Of a stretch of DNA of 21,038 bases, positions 1 to 8,213 are shown one piece after another. This stretch comes from Desulfobacteraceae bacterium (lineage in GTDB: Bacteria; Desulfobacterota; Desulfobacteria; Desulfobacterales; Desulfosarcinaceae). Each line of letters starts with the position of its first letter. Position 1 is the first letter of the stretch. The stretch lies in NCBI GenBank assembly GCA_027031325.1, contig JALVRI010000042.1, positions 1-21,038 on the forward strand, read 5' to 3'. The notes under the pieces were generated by a model, which saw only the letters and a program-made list of their open reading frames with translations, was not told the origin of the DNA and made no database searches. Position numbers and translations under genes: made by a program.

Positions 1-308
1 AGACCATCTTTGACAAGATCCCTTACCCCGAGGAACCGGGAAAAGCCTTGCTCTGCAAGCCGCTGAAGATCGATTGGACTTTCTATTGTTACAAGTGTGA
101 CGGCATGGCTTCCCTGCGCACTTGCCCGCACGACAAGAAGGACCGGGTCCTGCTTTCCGGAACCATGCTGCGTAAGCTGCTTTCCGAAGGCGGGGAGCTT
201 CCCGATCACTTCGGCCGGGACGAGGTAATCGAGATCCTGCGGGATTACTACGAGAACCTGACCGAAAAGGTTGAGATCAAGACCCACAAGGCAGCCACAG
301 GCGAGTAA
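1..308 (+). CDS. sat: Sulfate adenylyltransferase (ATP sulfurylase), C-terminal part
   Basis: Sat makes adenosine 5'-phosphosulfate (APS) and pyrophosphate from sulfate and ATP in the cytoplasm, the activation step of dissimilatory sulfate reduction. Only about the last 102 residues are present; the reading frame is open from base 3 and the gene starts outside the window. The visible part has the conserved tail of the bacterial single-chain enzyme: a cysteine/histidine patch (FYCYKCDGMAS, then RTCPHDK) that looks like the metal site known in this family, followed by SGTMLRKLLSEG and an FGRDEVIEILR-like helix. The TAA stop is followed 20 bases later by a strong hairpin terminator. The neighbouring apr and qmo genes act on its product, which supports a dissimilatory role. 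Unusually for a partner of these genes, it lies tail-to-tail with qmoC rather than in the same transcript. Confidence 0.93.
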   Translation, partial: TIFDKIPYPEEPGKALLCKPLKIDWTFYCYKCDGMASLRTCPHDKKDRVLLSGTMLRKLLSEGGELPDHFGRDEVIEILRDYYENLTEKVEIKTHKAATGE

Positions 309-328
309 TTCGCCTCTTACTTTACAAC

Positions 329-368
329 AAAACAGCGGCCGGACGAAATTTTGTCCGGCCGCTGTTTT
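329..368 (+). terminator. Strong bidirectional intrinsic terminator after sat
   Basis: A perfect 16-bp inverted repeat (329-344 with 353-368) around an 8-base loop, with a GC-rich core flanked by AAAA and TTTT arms. It lies 20 bases past the sat stop. The symmetric A/T arms mean it could also stop leftward transcripts, so it may back up the qmoC terminator. Confidence 0.88.
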
Positions 369-393
369 GTTTGCCCTGTGCGTAGTGCGTAAA

Positions 394-474
394 ACCCGGA
401 TTTTGCAGCTGGCCAGTTTGGCGAAGATGCGAGGCCGAGGGCGGACAAAGGCATTTGAAGTGCATAATCCGGGT
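394..474. repeat. Small element bounded by 14-bp inverted repeats
   Basis: ACCCGGATTTTGCA at 394-407 and TGCATAATCCGGGT at 461-474 are inverted copies matching at 13 of 14 positions. They bound 81 bases with no convincing open frame. The element sits between the sat terminator and the qmoC terminator. It resembles a REP- or MITE-like palindromic unit. Whether it is dispersed in the genome cannot be judged from one copy. Confidence 0.4.
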
Positions 475-507
475 AAAAAAGGGCAGGGAATAAATCCCTG
501 CCCTTTT
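475..507 (-). terminator. Intrinsic terminator after qmoC
   Basis: On the minus strand a stem with a nine-base GC-rich core (495-503 with 481-489, extended by A/T arms to 507 and 477) closes a five-base loop and runs into six T residues. It starts about 36 bases beyond the qmoC stop, so it should end the qmoABC transcript. The flanking A/T arms make it usable in the other direction too. Confidence 0.85.
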
Positions 508-542
508 GACGATTTTCGGCCCGCTTTTCCCTGGCTCAAGTT

Positions 543-1676
543 TTACTTTCTTCCGCTGTACTCCTGGTAGGCCATGGCTACCGTCCGGTAGACCAGGTGG
601 GCCAGCTTGGAAAAGGGAGTGTAGGCGAAAAGGCTCCAGACCAGCATCAGGTGCACAAAATAGATGAAGTAGCTGAAACCTGCCATGCCCGCCAGGCGGC
701 TGGTTTCGGCTAAAAGACCTGTCAGGCCGAGGCCCAGGGCCAGCCACAGCAGGAACCAGTCTTTATATGTGGAAACCTGATCTTTCTTTGAGGCTCTTTC
801 TTTCATCAGCAGCAAGCTGCCGATTACCAGGGAAACTCCGGCCACGTTGGCCAGCCACTTGACCGGGTTGAGCTGGCTGTATGGGCCGTGGATCTTGAAG
901 ACATAGAGCACAATGAAGAAAGTGTTGGTAACGATGAAAAGTCCCAGGAAGCCGTAAAAAACCATCATGTGGGCCGTACCGCGGGCCTTGTTTTCACCGC
1001 ACTCGTTGAAACGGTTGTGCTTGAAGATGGTCGGGATGACCTTGATGAGGGCCTGGATGAATCCGCCCGCATCGATTTTTTGCTTGTCGGTTTTCCCTTC
1101 CAACAGGGCGTTGGCGTGCATGTCGGCTATGAAGTTTTTCAGACCGTTGGCAAAGACCGCAACGGCAAAAGCCGCGGTTGGAAGCATGATCAGGTCAACC
1201 AACCAGGTTGAAAAGAAATGGGCGTGCACGATTTCGTCCCCGCCGGGTGAGAAGTTGAGCAGCCCGGTGATAAGCCCGACCACCAGGAAGATAACCGCTG
1301 GAATTGCCGCCAGGATGGGGAGTTTCTTGGGATCGTTGACCGCTTTGGCAAGGGCCTTGGGCTTGGCGTATTCGCTTACGGCGTAAGCCCGCAAGGCCGA
1401 AATCACGTCGCCCGGTTTGGCCCCCCGGGGGCACAAGGTGCTGCAGTCACCGCAGTTGTGGCACAGCCAGATGTCTCCATTGCCAATCAAGCGGTCTTTC
1501 AGGCCCCAGGACGTTGCCAGCATTTCCTTGCGCGGAAAAGGCTTGGTGTCAGGTGAGATGGGGCATGCAACCGCACAGGTTGCGCATTGAAAACACTTCT
1601 TTACGTCCTGCCCCCCCAGCTTGACGACTTCATTGATGAATCCGATATCAGGTTCGACAAGATATGAATCCGCCAT
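543..1676 (-). CDS. qmoC: Quinone-interacting membrane-bound oxidoreductase subunit QmoC
   Basis: Membrane subunit of QmoABC, thought to pass electrons between the menaquinone pool and APS reductase. The 377-residue protein joins a ferredoxin-like N-terminus to a membrane heme-b domain. Two four-cysteine iron-sulfur motifs are visible (C28, C31, C34, C38 and C72, C75, C78, C82), each ending in CP. From about residue 118 there are about six hydrophobic segments. Histidines in or near them (in ARGTAHMM, YFVHLML and KLAHLVYR) could bind heme. The ATG at 1676 has an AGGAGGT ribosome site a few bases upstream. It is the last gene of the leftward qmoA-qmoB-qmoC order, 75 bases after qmoB, and is followed by a terminator. 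Length and domain order fit the family; an HdrE/HdrC-like fusion is the same architecture under another name. Confidence 0.94.
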   Translation of the reverse strand: MADSYLVEPDIGFINEVVKLGGQDVKKCFQCATCAVACPISPDTKPFPRKEMLATSWGLKDRLIGNGDIWLCHNCGDCSTLCPRGAKPGDVISALRAYAVSEYAKPKALAKAVNDPKKLPILAAIPAVIFLVVGLITGLLNFSPGGDEIVHAHFFSTWLVDLIMLPTAAFAVAVFANGLKNFIADMHANALLEGKTDKQKIDAGGFIQALIKVIPTIFKHNRFNECGENKARGTAHMMVFYGFLGLFIVTNTFFIVLYVFKIHGPYSQLNPVKWLANVAGVSLVIGSLLLMKERASKKDQVSTYKDWFLLWLALGLGLTGLLAETSRLAGMAGFSYFIYFVHLMLVWSLFAYTPFSKLAHLVYRTVAMAYQEYSGRK

Positions 1677-1694
1677 ATGCTACCTCCTAACTTG

Positions 1695-1718
1695 GCGGGC
1701 CCGTGAAACTGAGCCCGC
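1695..1718 (-). promoter_or_regulatory. Hairpin between qmoB and qmoC
   Basis: GCGGGC at 1695-1700 and GCCCGC at 1713-1718 form a perfect six-base-pair stem with a 12-base loop. It lies just upstream of the qmoC ribosome site. A competing pairing (TGAAAC 1704-1709 with GTTTCA 1724-1729) uses the loop. There is no T tract, so it is not a terminator. It could tune mRNA stability or qmoC translation; this is inference. Confidence 0.3.
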
Positions 1719-1751
1719 TCGTTGTTTCAGTCTTTTAGGCCCCAAGGACCC

Positions 1752-4088
1752 TTAGAAGCCCTTGAAGGGGTTTGGACCAAGTTCTTCGATGGAATCCACG
1801 AACTCGTTTATAATCTGCGGGATCTTGTCGTATTCGTCGATGGCTACCTGGAACATGGCGACCCGTTCTTCTTCCAGGGCCAGGCTCGACAAGGCATCGC
1901 CGATCTTTTTCATACGGATCTCGGCAAGTTCGCTTCCCTTTACAAAATGGCACTGGTAGTCATCACCGTGTTTGCAACCTAAAAGGAAAACACCGTCCAT
2001 ACCCTGAGAAAGGGCGTCCTTGATCCAGATGACGTTTACCGAACCCAGGCAGCGGACCGGGATCAGGCGGACATCGGCCGAGTAGGAAAGTTTGTTGAGG
2101 GCCGCCATGTCCAGGGCCGGGTAAGCGTCGTTTTCACATACCAGGCCCAGGATCCGCAAGGGAGGCTCGGTGTAGTCGTCTTCGGAAGGCACTCCAACCG
2201 CCTTGACCATTGAGCCGATGCTGTCGATGTTGTAGTCGGCGAAACCGATGATCCTTTCCGGGCAAGCGCCCATGCAGGTGCCGCAGCGGCGGCAACGGGT
2301 GGGATTGGGCTTGGGCGTTCCGCGTTCGTCGTCGTCCAGGGCACCGAAGGGACATTCCACGGTGCAGCGCTTGCACTGGGTACACCTCTGGAAGAAAAAG
2401 TCCGGGAAGGTCATGTCACCCGAGCGCGGGTGGACTGAAACGCCCCGGTTGGCGGATTCGAGGCACTGGATGGCCTTGAGGGCCGCGCCGGTAGCATCTT
2501 CAAGACACTCTTCAATTGTCATGGCCCGTCGCACGGCGCCGGCCGCGTATATACCGGTGCGCTGGGTTTCGTATGGGAAGCAGATAAAATTGGAATCGAC
2601 GTAACCGTCGAAAAGGTCGATGTCACGGAAAGCAGGTCCCTGGCGATAAGCCATGTTGACAACCGGGTCATCGGCGGTCACCGGAACCATTCCGGCTGCC
2701 AGGACCACCATGTCGGCCTTGACCTTTACCTTTTCGCCCAGCAAAGTGTTGGTGGCCTCAACCACCAGGCCGTCGCCGTTGCCGGAAACAGAGACAACCT
2801 GGCCCTTGGTCAGGAAGATGCCGGGATCCTGTTGGATGCTCTTGTAAAAATACTCGCTCAGGCCGGGGGTGCGCATGTGCTGATAAAAAACGTATGCCTT
2901 GCCGTCGCTGTAATCCTGGCGAACGTACTTGGCCTGTTTGAGGGCCACCATGCTTGTGACTGAGCCTGCGTATTCAAAATCCCTGTCGTCCTCGTCTTTG
3001 CCCGGGCTCTGGACGAAAACGACAGACTTGGCCTCCTTGCCGTCGGAAGGACGCAGGATCTTGCCGTCCTTGGCGATCTTTTCGAACTGGGCGTTGGTGA
3101 CCACATCCGGGATTTTCCCGAAACCGAGATGGGCGTACTGTTCTCCCTCGATATCGGCCGGGCGCCATCCGGCTGCCAGGACGACGGCCCCGAACTTTTC
3201 GCCGTTGGGATCTATGGTCAGAATATCCACGCGGCCCTTGTTGTATTCCAGGTAAAGCTCGTGTTGTTTCTCGGCATCCAGTTCCTTGCCGTTTTCATCG
3301 TACTTCATTTCTTCCGGCAAGGGATAGGGAACGTCGAATTCGATCTTTTCGCCCGGCTTTTTGAAGGTCACGGTGAAATCACCGGGCTGGCCTGCCAGGC
3401 GGGCTACCACCGTTCCGGTCTTGACCGTTATCTTGGGATCGGCTTCAACCGCCTTGATTTTTTCTTCGGCAATCGGTGAAATCAGCTCGTCGTAATCGGG
3501 TCCCACCGGCAATTGGGCCCGCCAGTTTAATACCTGCCCGCCAAGGTGGTCTTCCTTTTCAACGATGGTCACTTCATAGCCTGCCGCCGATGCTTCCAGG
3601 GCCGCTGTCATGCCGGTGATTCCACCACCGATCACCAGGATCCGGTTGGAGAAGTTGTCCAGCTTGTAAGGTTCCGGCAGGGCGACCTTTTCAACCCGGG
3701 CCATTCCCATCTTGATATAGTCTTCGGCCATCATCTGGACCCGGTCGAAATTGTCCTCGTCTTCCTTTTCTTCCTCGGTCAGGGCCGGAAATTCAGAGCG
3801 GGGATGGGACCAGACCACGCCTTCCCGGAGATTGACCCGGTCAACGATGCAGCCTTCGAAACGGAAGACATCGAAATTGACCCTGCGCGAGCAGGCGCAA
3901 AGCACCAGGGTATTGGTGCCTTCACCGATGTCGGCCTTGAGCATTTCCACCCCTTCTTTAGAACACAGGATGGGGTGGGTCTTGACAGGAAGGCCTTCTT
4001 CCTTTGGAACTTCGCACAACGCGTCGATATCCAGGGCCTCTCCGATGCCACAACCTGTGCAAATATAGACGCCGTATTTTTTATCCAT
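1752..4088 (-). CDS. qmoB: Quinone-interacting membrane-bound oxidoreductase subunit QmoB
   Basis: Large cytoplasmic flavoprotein of the QmoABC complex, related to HdrA of heterodisulfide reductase and believed to help relay electrons to APS reductase. The 778-residue chain starts with a short cysteine-containing region (YICTGCGIGEA). It then has an FAD-binding Rossmann motif near residues 147-185 (ILVIGGGITGM). Two ferredoxin-type motifs follow near residues 569-580 (CTQCKRCTVECP) and 597-608 (CRRCGTCMGACP). From about residue 649 there is an MvhD-like domain with CENDAYPALD, RCLGS and GCKHGDDYQCHF. This FAD, two-cluster and MvhD order is the QmoB hallmark. The ATG at 4088 follows an AGGAGG site that overlaps the qmoA stop, so the two genes are tightly coupled with an 11-base gap. 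Confidence 0.94.
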   Translation of the reverse strand: MDKKYGVYICTGCGIGEALDIDALCEVPKEEGLPVKTHPILCSKEGVEMLKADIGEGTNTLVLCACSRRVNFDVFRFEGCIVDRVNLREGVVWSHPRSEFPALTEEEKEDEDNFDRVQMMAEDYIKMGMARVEKVALPEPYKLDNFSNRILVIGGGITGMTAALEASAAGYEVTIVEKEDHLGGQVLNWRAQLPVGPDYDELISPIAEEKIKAVEADPKITVKTGTVVARLAGQPGDFTVTFKKPGEKIEFDVPYPLPEEMKYDENGKELDAEKQHELYLEYNKGRVDILTIDPNGEKFGAVVLAAGWRPADIEGEQYAHLGFGKIPDVVTNAQFEKIAKDGKILRPSDGKEAKSVVFVQSPGKDEDDRDFEYAGSVTSMVALKQAKYVRQDYSDGKAYVFYQHMRTPGLSEYFYKSIQQDPGIFLTKGQVVSVSGNGDGLVVEATNTLLGEKVKVKADMVVLAAGMVPVTADDPVVNMAYRQGPAFRDIDLFDGYVDSNFICFPYETQRTGIYAAGAVRRAMTIEECLEDATGAALKAIQCLESANRGVSVHPRSGDMTFPDFFFQRCTQCKRCTVECPFGALDDDERGTPKPNPTRCRRCGTCMGACPERIIGFADYNIDSIGSMVKAVGVPSEDDYTEPPLRILGLVCENDAYPALDMAALNKLSYSADVRLIPVRCLGSVNVIWIKDALSQGMDGVFLLGCKHGDDYQCHFVKGSELAEIRMKKIGDALSSLALEEERVAMFQVAIDEYDKIPQIINEFVDSIEELGPNPFKGF

Positions 4089-4099
4089 GGATGAACCTC

Positions 4100-5377
4100 C
4101 TACTTACTCGCCAGGGTTTGAATCGCCTTCAGGGCCATACCGGTGGCGTTCTGGTTTGAAGAAACAACGTCAGCCGGTTTGCTGGCACATCCTGCAGCGA
4201 ACATCCCGCCCTTTGTGTAGTCGTTGATCATGAAGCCGTCTTCGGTGAACTGCAGGTCGGCGGGCAGTTTCTGGTTGGCTGCCGTAGGCTGCATACCGGT
4301 GGCCAGAACGACCAGATCGACCGTCTGGTGGACCTTTTCACCGCTGATGGTGTCTTCGGCGACCACGGTGATGTTCTTGGTGGTTGGGTCTTCGCTTACT
4401 TCGGCCACCTTGCCCTTGATGAAAAAGACGTTCTCGTCTTCCTTGATCTTGTCGTAGAACTTCTCGTAACGTTTGCCCGGTGCCCGCAGGTCGATATAGA
4501 AGATATATATCTTGGCGTCCGGGTAGCGTTCGCGCACATAGGTGGCCTGCTTCAAAGAGGCCATGCAGCAGATGTAGGAACAATAAGGCAGGTGATTTTC
4601 ATCCCTGGAACCGGCGCATTGGACGAAGGCCACACTCTGGGGTTCCTTGTCGTCGGAAGGACGCAGGATCTTGCCCTTGGTCGGCCCGTTGGGGGCAGCC
4701 AGTCTTTCCATCATCATGTTGGTGATGATGTTGTCGTACTGGCCGAATCCCAGGTTGTCGATCCTGGTGGCATCGTACGGTTCCCAGCCGGTGGCCCAGA
4801 CGATGGAACCGACCTGGAGGTCGATGGTCTTGGCCGTCATTTCCAGGTCGATGGCGTCGTACTTACAGGCTTCCTTGGCCTTCTGGGCGTCTTCGGTGCC
4901 GATAATCTGGGGCGAGATGACGTAGCGGGCCGGGAAAGCCATTTCAAAGGGAAGATAGGCCCCCTTGATCCGGCGCATGCCGAAATTGAACTCGTCGCTG
5001 ATTTCGATTTCGCACGCTTCGGCACATGCTCCGCAACAGGTGCAATTTTCATTGACGTAACGTGGATTGAGCTTGACTGTAACCGTGTAATTACCCGCGC
5101 TGCCGTCCACTTTTTCGACCTCGGCCAGGGTGAAAACCTTGATCCGTGGATTGTCCTTGATCCGCCGGAAATTTATTTCCAGGCCGCAGGTCGGAGGACA
5201 CAGCTTGGGAAAGTACTGGTTAAGTTGAGCAACCCGACCCCCCAGGTATGGATTTTTTTCCACCAGAAAGACTTCGTACCCCACCTCAGCGGCTTCAAGG
5301 GCCGTGGTCAACCCGCTGATACCGCCGCCGACCACCATGATACTGCCACTTGCAGGGGCTGTATTCGCGTTTGCCAT
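4100..5377 (-). CDS. qmoA: Quinone-interacting membrane-bound oxidoreductase subunit QmoA
   Basis: Smaller HdrA-like flavoprotein of QmoABC, on the cytoplasmic side and near QmoB. The 425-residue chain has an FAD Rossmann motif at about residues 13-48 (IMVVGGGISGL, ending in a GGR turn). CPPTCGLEINF follows near residue 60. One four-cysteine cluster motif, C112, C115, C118, C122, has an extra cysteine at 114. A second nucleotide-binding region with a VVLATG turn lies toward the C-terminus, ending in an AAGCASKPADVV stretch. It lacks the extra ferredoxin and MvhD modules of QmoB, which separates the two. It is the first gene of the qmoABC unit. The ATG at 5377 has a GGAGGGA-like ribosome site, and about 180 bases of leader separate it from a candidate promoter. 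Confidence 0.93.
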   Translation of the reverse strand: MANANTAPASGSIMVVGGGISGLTTALEAAEVGYEVFLVEKNPYLGGRVAQLNQYFPKLCPPTCGLEINFRRIKDNPRIKVFTLAEVEKVDGSAGNYTVTVKLNPRYVNENCTCCGACAEACEIEISDEFNFGMRRIKGAYLPFEMAFPARYVISPQIIGTEDAQKAKEACKYDAIDLEMTAKTIDLQVGSIVWATGWEPYDATRIDNLGFGQYDNIITNMMMERLAAPNGPTKGKILRPSDDKEPQSVAFVQCAGSRDENHLPYCSYICCMASLKQATYVRERYPDAKIYIFYIDLRAPGKRYEKFYDKIKEDENVFFIKGKVAEVSEDPTTKNITVVAEDTISGEKVHQTVDLVVLATGMQPTAANQKLPADLQFTEDGFMINDYTKGGMFAAGCASKPADVVSSNQNATGMALKAIQTLASK

Positions 5378-5656
5378 GCTTTCCCTCCGTACTTGAACGT
5401 TGTAAGATGTTTAGGCAAGTGGTTCGATGACCATTCCACTCAACTGATGCCCTTGATGATCTGGAACCTGAAACACGTACCTGGTACCGCTTGGAGATGA
5501 TCGGTTCTTATCAATAAGGAATGGAGTGCAGATACGGGTTTCGGGCTCCAGAGCACCTTAACATAAAAAATATTTTTGTAAATAGCAAAAACAACCCTTT
5601 GACAATATTGCAAAAGGGCATCAGCTCAAGCGGAAGTTGGACCTGAAGCAGGTAAC
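5378..5656 (-). other. Non-coding leader and promoter region of qmoA
   Basis: The region between qmoA and the aprA terminator has no convincing gene. It holds a candidate promoter (5560-5588) in an A/T-rich patch and a 12-base palindrome, CTTATCAATAAG, at 5507-5518. It also holds a widely spaced 11-bp inverted repeat (CTGATGCCCTT 5444-5454, AAGGGCATCAG 5614-5624) that brackets both. These could be regulator sites; no known operator was recognised. Confidence 0.5.
5560..5588 (-). promoter_or_regulatory. Candidate sigma70-type promoter for qmoABC
   Basis: On the minus strand, TTGCTA (5583-5588) and TATGTT (5560-5565) are 17 bases apart, each matching the consensus at four of six positions. The patch is clearly more A/T-rich than its surroundings and lies downstream of the aprA terminator. 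That would give qmoABC its own start with a leader of about 180 bases. Other alignments in the same A/T run are possible. Confidence 0.35.
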
Positions 5657-5689
5657 AAAAACCTCCAGGTGTCCGAAGACACCTGGAGG
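5657..5689 (-). terminator. Intrinsic terminator after aprA, UUCG tetraloop
   Basis: On the minus strand a perfect 12-bp stem (5678-5689 with 5662-5673) closes on a C(UUCG)G tetraloop, an unusually stable loop, followed by five T residues. It starts 40 bases past the aprA stop. It should end most aprBA transcripts before qmoA, though read-through remains possible. Confidence 0.88.
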
Positions 5690-5729
5690 CATTTTGCATT
5701 CAGGCGATCAATTCACCCGGAGCCATGGA

Positions 5730-7709
5730 TCAATCCGGGATGATCTTGATGTATTCTTTCTTGAAGATATCCCATTCGCCCTTTTCCGGATCGTACTTGG
5801 AGTTGACGAAGCAGAACCAGTTCTCGTCGTCCTGTCCCGGATAGTCGGCCTGGTAGTAGAAGCCCGGATAGCGGGTTTCTTTGCGGAACTGGATGTGACG
5901 CAGGTGAGATTCCACGGTCCAGATCCTGTGGATGATCTCCCAGGCCCGCAGCAGTTCATGCAGGTCACCGGCGGCCAGTTTTTCGCAGTCTTCACGCATG
6001 ACACTCAACAGGTCCATGACGATCTCGAGGGACTTGCTGGTGGTCATGTAGTAAGTTGCGGTACCGGCGCCATATTCATGGGTGGCCTTCATGAGGCGGT
6101 ACATCATGCCGTTGGGCTTGATGTAGTTGGGGTTGATGTCAACGGCGGTGGTGTAATCGCAGTGATCGAGGAAAGTCCGTACCGGCTTGTAGACCAGGTC
6201 GACGATTTCGTCCTTGGACAGCTTCAGGGTCGGGGTGAAGTCCTTGTGATCCACTGCGTAACGCACCAACTGCTTGGCGGCGATGCGGCCTTCGCTGTGG
6301 GAACCGGAGGAGAACTTGTGTCCCGATCCGCCCACGCCGTCGCCGGCGGTAAACAGGCCGTTGACGGTGGTCATCTGCTTGTAGACCTTGCCGTTGTCGG
6401 CCTTGATCTTGTACGCATCCGGTACCCAGTCGTAATCCGGGCCGGAGACCCACAAGCCGCAGCAGCCGGAATGGGAACCGAGCAGGTACGGCTCGGTGGG
6501 CATGATCTCGGAGTTTTTCTTTTCCGGCTCGGTGTTGGTGGCGCACCAGAGGTTGGCCTGGCCGCAAGTCATGTCGAGGAAGTCTTCCCACGCCTCGGCT
6601 TCAAGGTGCTTGAGTTCTTTCTTGTCCATGGTCTTGCCGAGTTCTGCCAGGGCGGTCACGGTGTCCATGATGATGGGACCGCGGCCTTCCTTCATTTCAA
6701 ACAGCATCAGGTGGTTACGCAGGCAGGTGGGGGTGATTGCCGCGGTTCCGTAAGGAGCGTATTTTTCCAGCTCTTTCTTGGCGGCTTCACTTGCTGCGTA
6801 GGGTTCGCCGAGGCCGTTGAGGGTCTTGGCCTTGAACAGCAGGAACCAGGCACCAACCGGACCGTAACCGTCTTTGAAGCGGGCCGGGGTGAAACGGTTT
6901 TCCATCATGGTCAGCTCGGCGCCAACCCGCATGCAGAGGGTGTAGGTGGAACCGGAGTTCCATACCGGGTACCAGGCACGGCCCTTTCCTTCACCGACCG
7001 AACGGGGCTGGTAGATGTTGACCGCGCCGCCGCAGGCCACCAGCATGGACTTGCATTTGATGATGTAGACTTTGTTTTCACGAACCGAGAAGCCGACGGC
7101 ACCGGCGATCTGGTTGGGCTTGTTGGCGTCCAGGAGCAGCTCGACGATGAAAACCCTTTCAAGGATGTTTTCGTCGCCCAGGGCTTTCTTGGCGGCCTCG
7201 GCCACGATCCGCTTGTAGGATTCGCCGTTGATCATGATCTGCCATTTACCGGTGCGGACCGGGGTGGCGCCATCTTTCAAGGTCCCCATCTTCAGACCTT
7301 TTTTACCGTCGAGGTTTTTGCCCTCGGGGGTCTTTTTCCAGATGGGCAGGCCCCATTCTTCGAACAAGTGCACCGAGTCGTCAACGTGGCAGCCCAGATC
7401 GAAGATCAGGTCTTCGCGGACGATGCCCATCAGGTCGTTGCGGACCATGCGGACATAGTCATCCGGGGTGTTTTCGCCGATGTAGGTATTGATGGCCGAA
7501 AGACCCTGAGCCACGGCGCCGGAGCGTTCCATGGCGGCCTTGTCAACCAGCAGGACGCTCATGTCATCGGGCAGCCATTTCTTGATTTCGAAAGCAGCAC
7601 CGCAGGCAGCCATGCCGCCGCCGACGATCAAACAATCAACTTCGCGCTCCTCGACTTCAGGATCCCTTACGGCTTTGATTTCACCTAAAGGTTTGTTCGG
7701 TAATGCCAT
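5730..7709 (-). CDS. aprA: Adenylylsulfate (APS) reductase alpha subunit
   Basis: Catalytic FAD subunit of dissimilatory APS reductase, converting APS plus two electrons to sulfite and AMP in the cytoplasm. The 659-residue chain belongs to the fumarate reductase/succinate dehydrogenase flavoprotein superfamily. The N-terminal FAD motif is CLIVGGGMAACGAA at about residues 26-39, followed by an LLVDKAAMERSGAVAQG stretch where family members hold the flavin. A late SGSHSEGRIAAKQ stretch is typical of AprA. Length is normal for the family. The ATG at 7709 has an AGGAGG site and lies 66 bases after aprB, the usual aprB-aprA order. The opposite strand is open for almost the whole gene, but that is a shadow of its codon usage. 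Confidence 0.96.
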   Translation of the reverse strand: MALPNKPLGEIKAVRDPEVEEREVDCLIVGGGMAACGAAFEIKKWLPDDMSVLLVDKAAMERSGAVAQGLSAINTYIGENTPDDYVRMVRNDLMGIVREDLIFDLGCHVDDSVHLFEEWGLPIWKKTPEGKNLDGKKGLKMGTLKDGATPVRTGKWQIMINGESYKRIVAEAAKKALGDENILERVFIVELLLDANKPNQIAGAVGFSVRENKVYIIKCKSMLVACGGAVNIYQPRSVGEGKGRAWYPVWNSGSTYTLCMRVGAELTMMENRFTPARFKDGYGPVGAWFLLFKAKTLNGLGEPYAASEAAKKELEKYAPYGTAAITPTCLRNHLMLFEMKEGRGPIIMDTVTALAELGKTMDKKELKHLEAEAWEDFLDMTCGQANLWCATNTEPEKKNSEIMPTEPYLLGSHSGCCGLWVSGPDYDWVPDAYKIKADNGKVYKQMTTVNGLFTAGDGVGGSGHKFSSGSHSEGRIAAKQLVRYAVDHKDFTPTLKLSKDEIVDLVYKPVRTFLDHCDYTTAVDINPNYIKPNGMMYRLMKATHEYGAGTATYYMTTSKSLEIVMDLLSVMREDCEKLAAGDLHELLRAWEIIHRIWTVESHLRHIQFRKETRYPGFYYQADYPGQDDENWFCFVNSKYDPEKGEWDIFKKEYIKIIPD

Positions 7710-7775
7710 GTTATATCCTCCTTAAAGATTAAAGCTTGCAATCAGGTGAATTCCACCAGGTGCGAATCGTCCGCC

Positions 7776-8213
7776 TTAGGCAAGCGCCTGCGGTTTGGGG
7801 ATCTGGTACCCATCCTTTTCCTCGGTAGCCAGCAGGGGGCTCTCCAGATCCTGGCCCTTCAGATCCTCATAGGCGTTGGCGGCACCTTCCGGCGTGGTCC
7901 GTACAGGGAACTTGAAGCGTTTGACGACACCGTTGCGGAACTTACAGGTCCACATGATGTCCTCGGTACCCAGCATGGGCATGATGCTGCTTCCCAGGGG
8001 AACAAAGTCAGCGTAGCCTCTGACCTCGATGGCCTGGCTGGGGCAGATCTTGACGCAGGAAAAGCATTCCCAGCACTGATCCGGCTCCTGATTGTAGGCC
8101 TTCATGGCATTGGGATCAAGAACCATCAGGTCGTTGGGGCAGATGTACATGCAAGCGGTCTTGTCGCCACCCTTGCACCCGTCACATTTTTCCTGAATGA
8201 CGAAACTTGGCAT
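7776..8213 (-). CDS. aprB: Adenylylsulfate (APS) reductase beta subunit
   Basis: Iron-sulfur subunit of APS reductase, carrying electrons from its surface to the FAD of AprA. The 145-residue protein has two [4Fe-4S] motifs. The first is C10, C13, C21, C25, with the wide C13-C21 spacing characteristic of AprB. The second is C47, C50, C53, C57, followed by proline. Trp48, between the cluster cysteines, matches the position of a conserved tryptophan in known AprB proteins. The C-terminal half is the tail that wraps around AprA (KFRNGVVKRFKFPVRT and onward). The ATG at 8213 has a GGAGGT-like ribosome site. It is the first gene of the leftward aprBA unit, with a roughly 260-base leader behind a candidate promoter. 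Confidence 0.95.
   Translation of the reverse strand: MPSFVIQEKCDGCKGGDKTACMYICPNDLMVLDPNAMKAYNQEPDQCWECFSCVKICPSQAIEVRGYADFVPLGSSIMPMLGTEDIMWTCKFRNGVVKRFKFPVRTTPEGAANAYEDLKGQDLESPLLATEEKDGYQIPKPQALA

Noticed and set aside
322..747. A 141-codon minus-strand frame across the qmoC terminator region
   Set aside because: It runs out of the end of qmoC in another frame and through two terminators; no family similarity seen.
4328..5500. A 390-codon plus-strand frame opposite qmoA
   Set aside because: Antisense shadow of qmoA; no domain and no ribosome site.
5637..7688. A 683-codon open frame on the plus strand opposite aprA
   Set aside because: It mirrors aprA's codon use, has no ribosome site or recognisable domain, and begins in the aprA terminator region; aprA is certain on the other strand.
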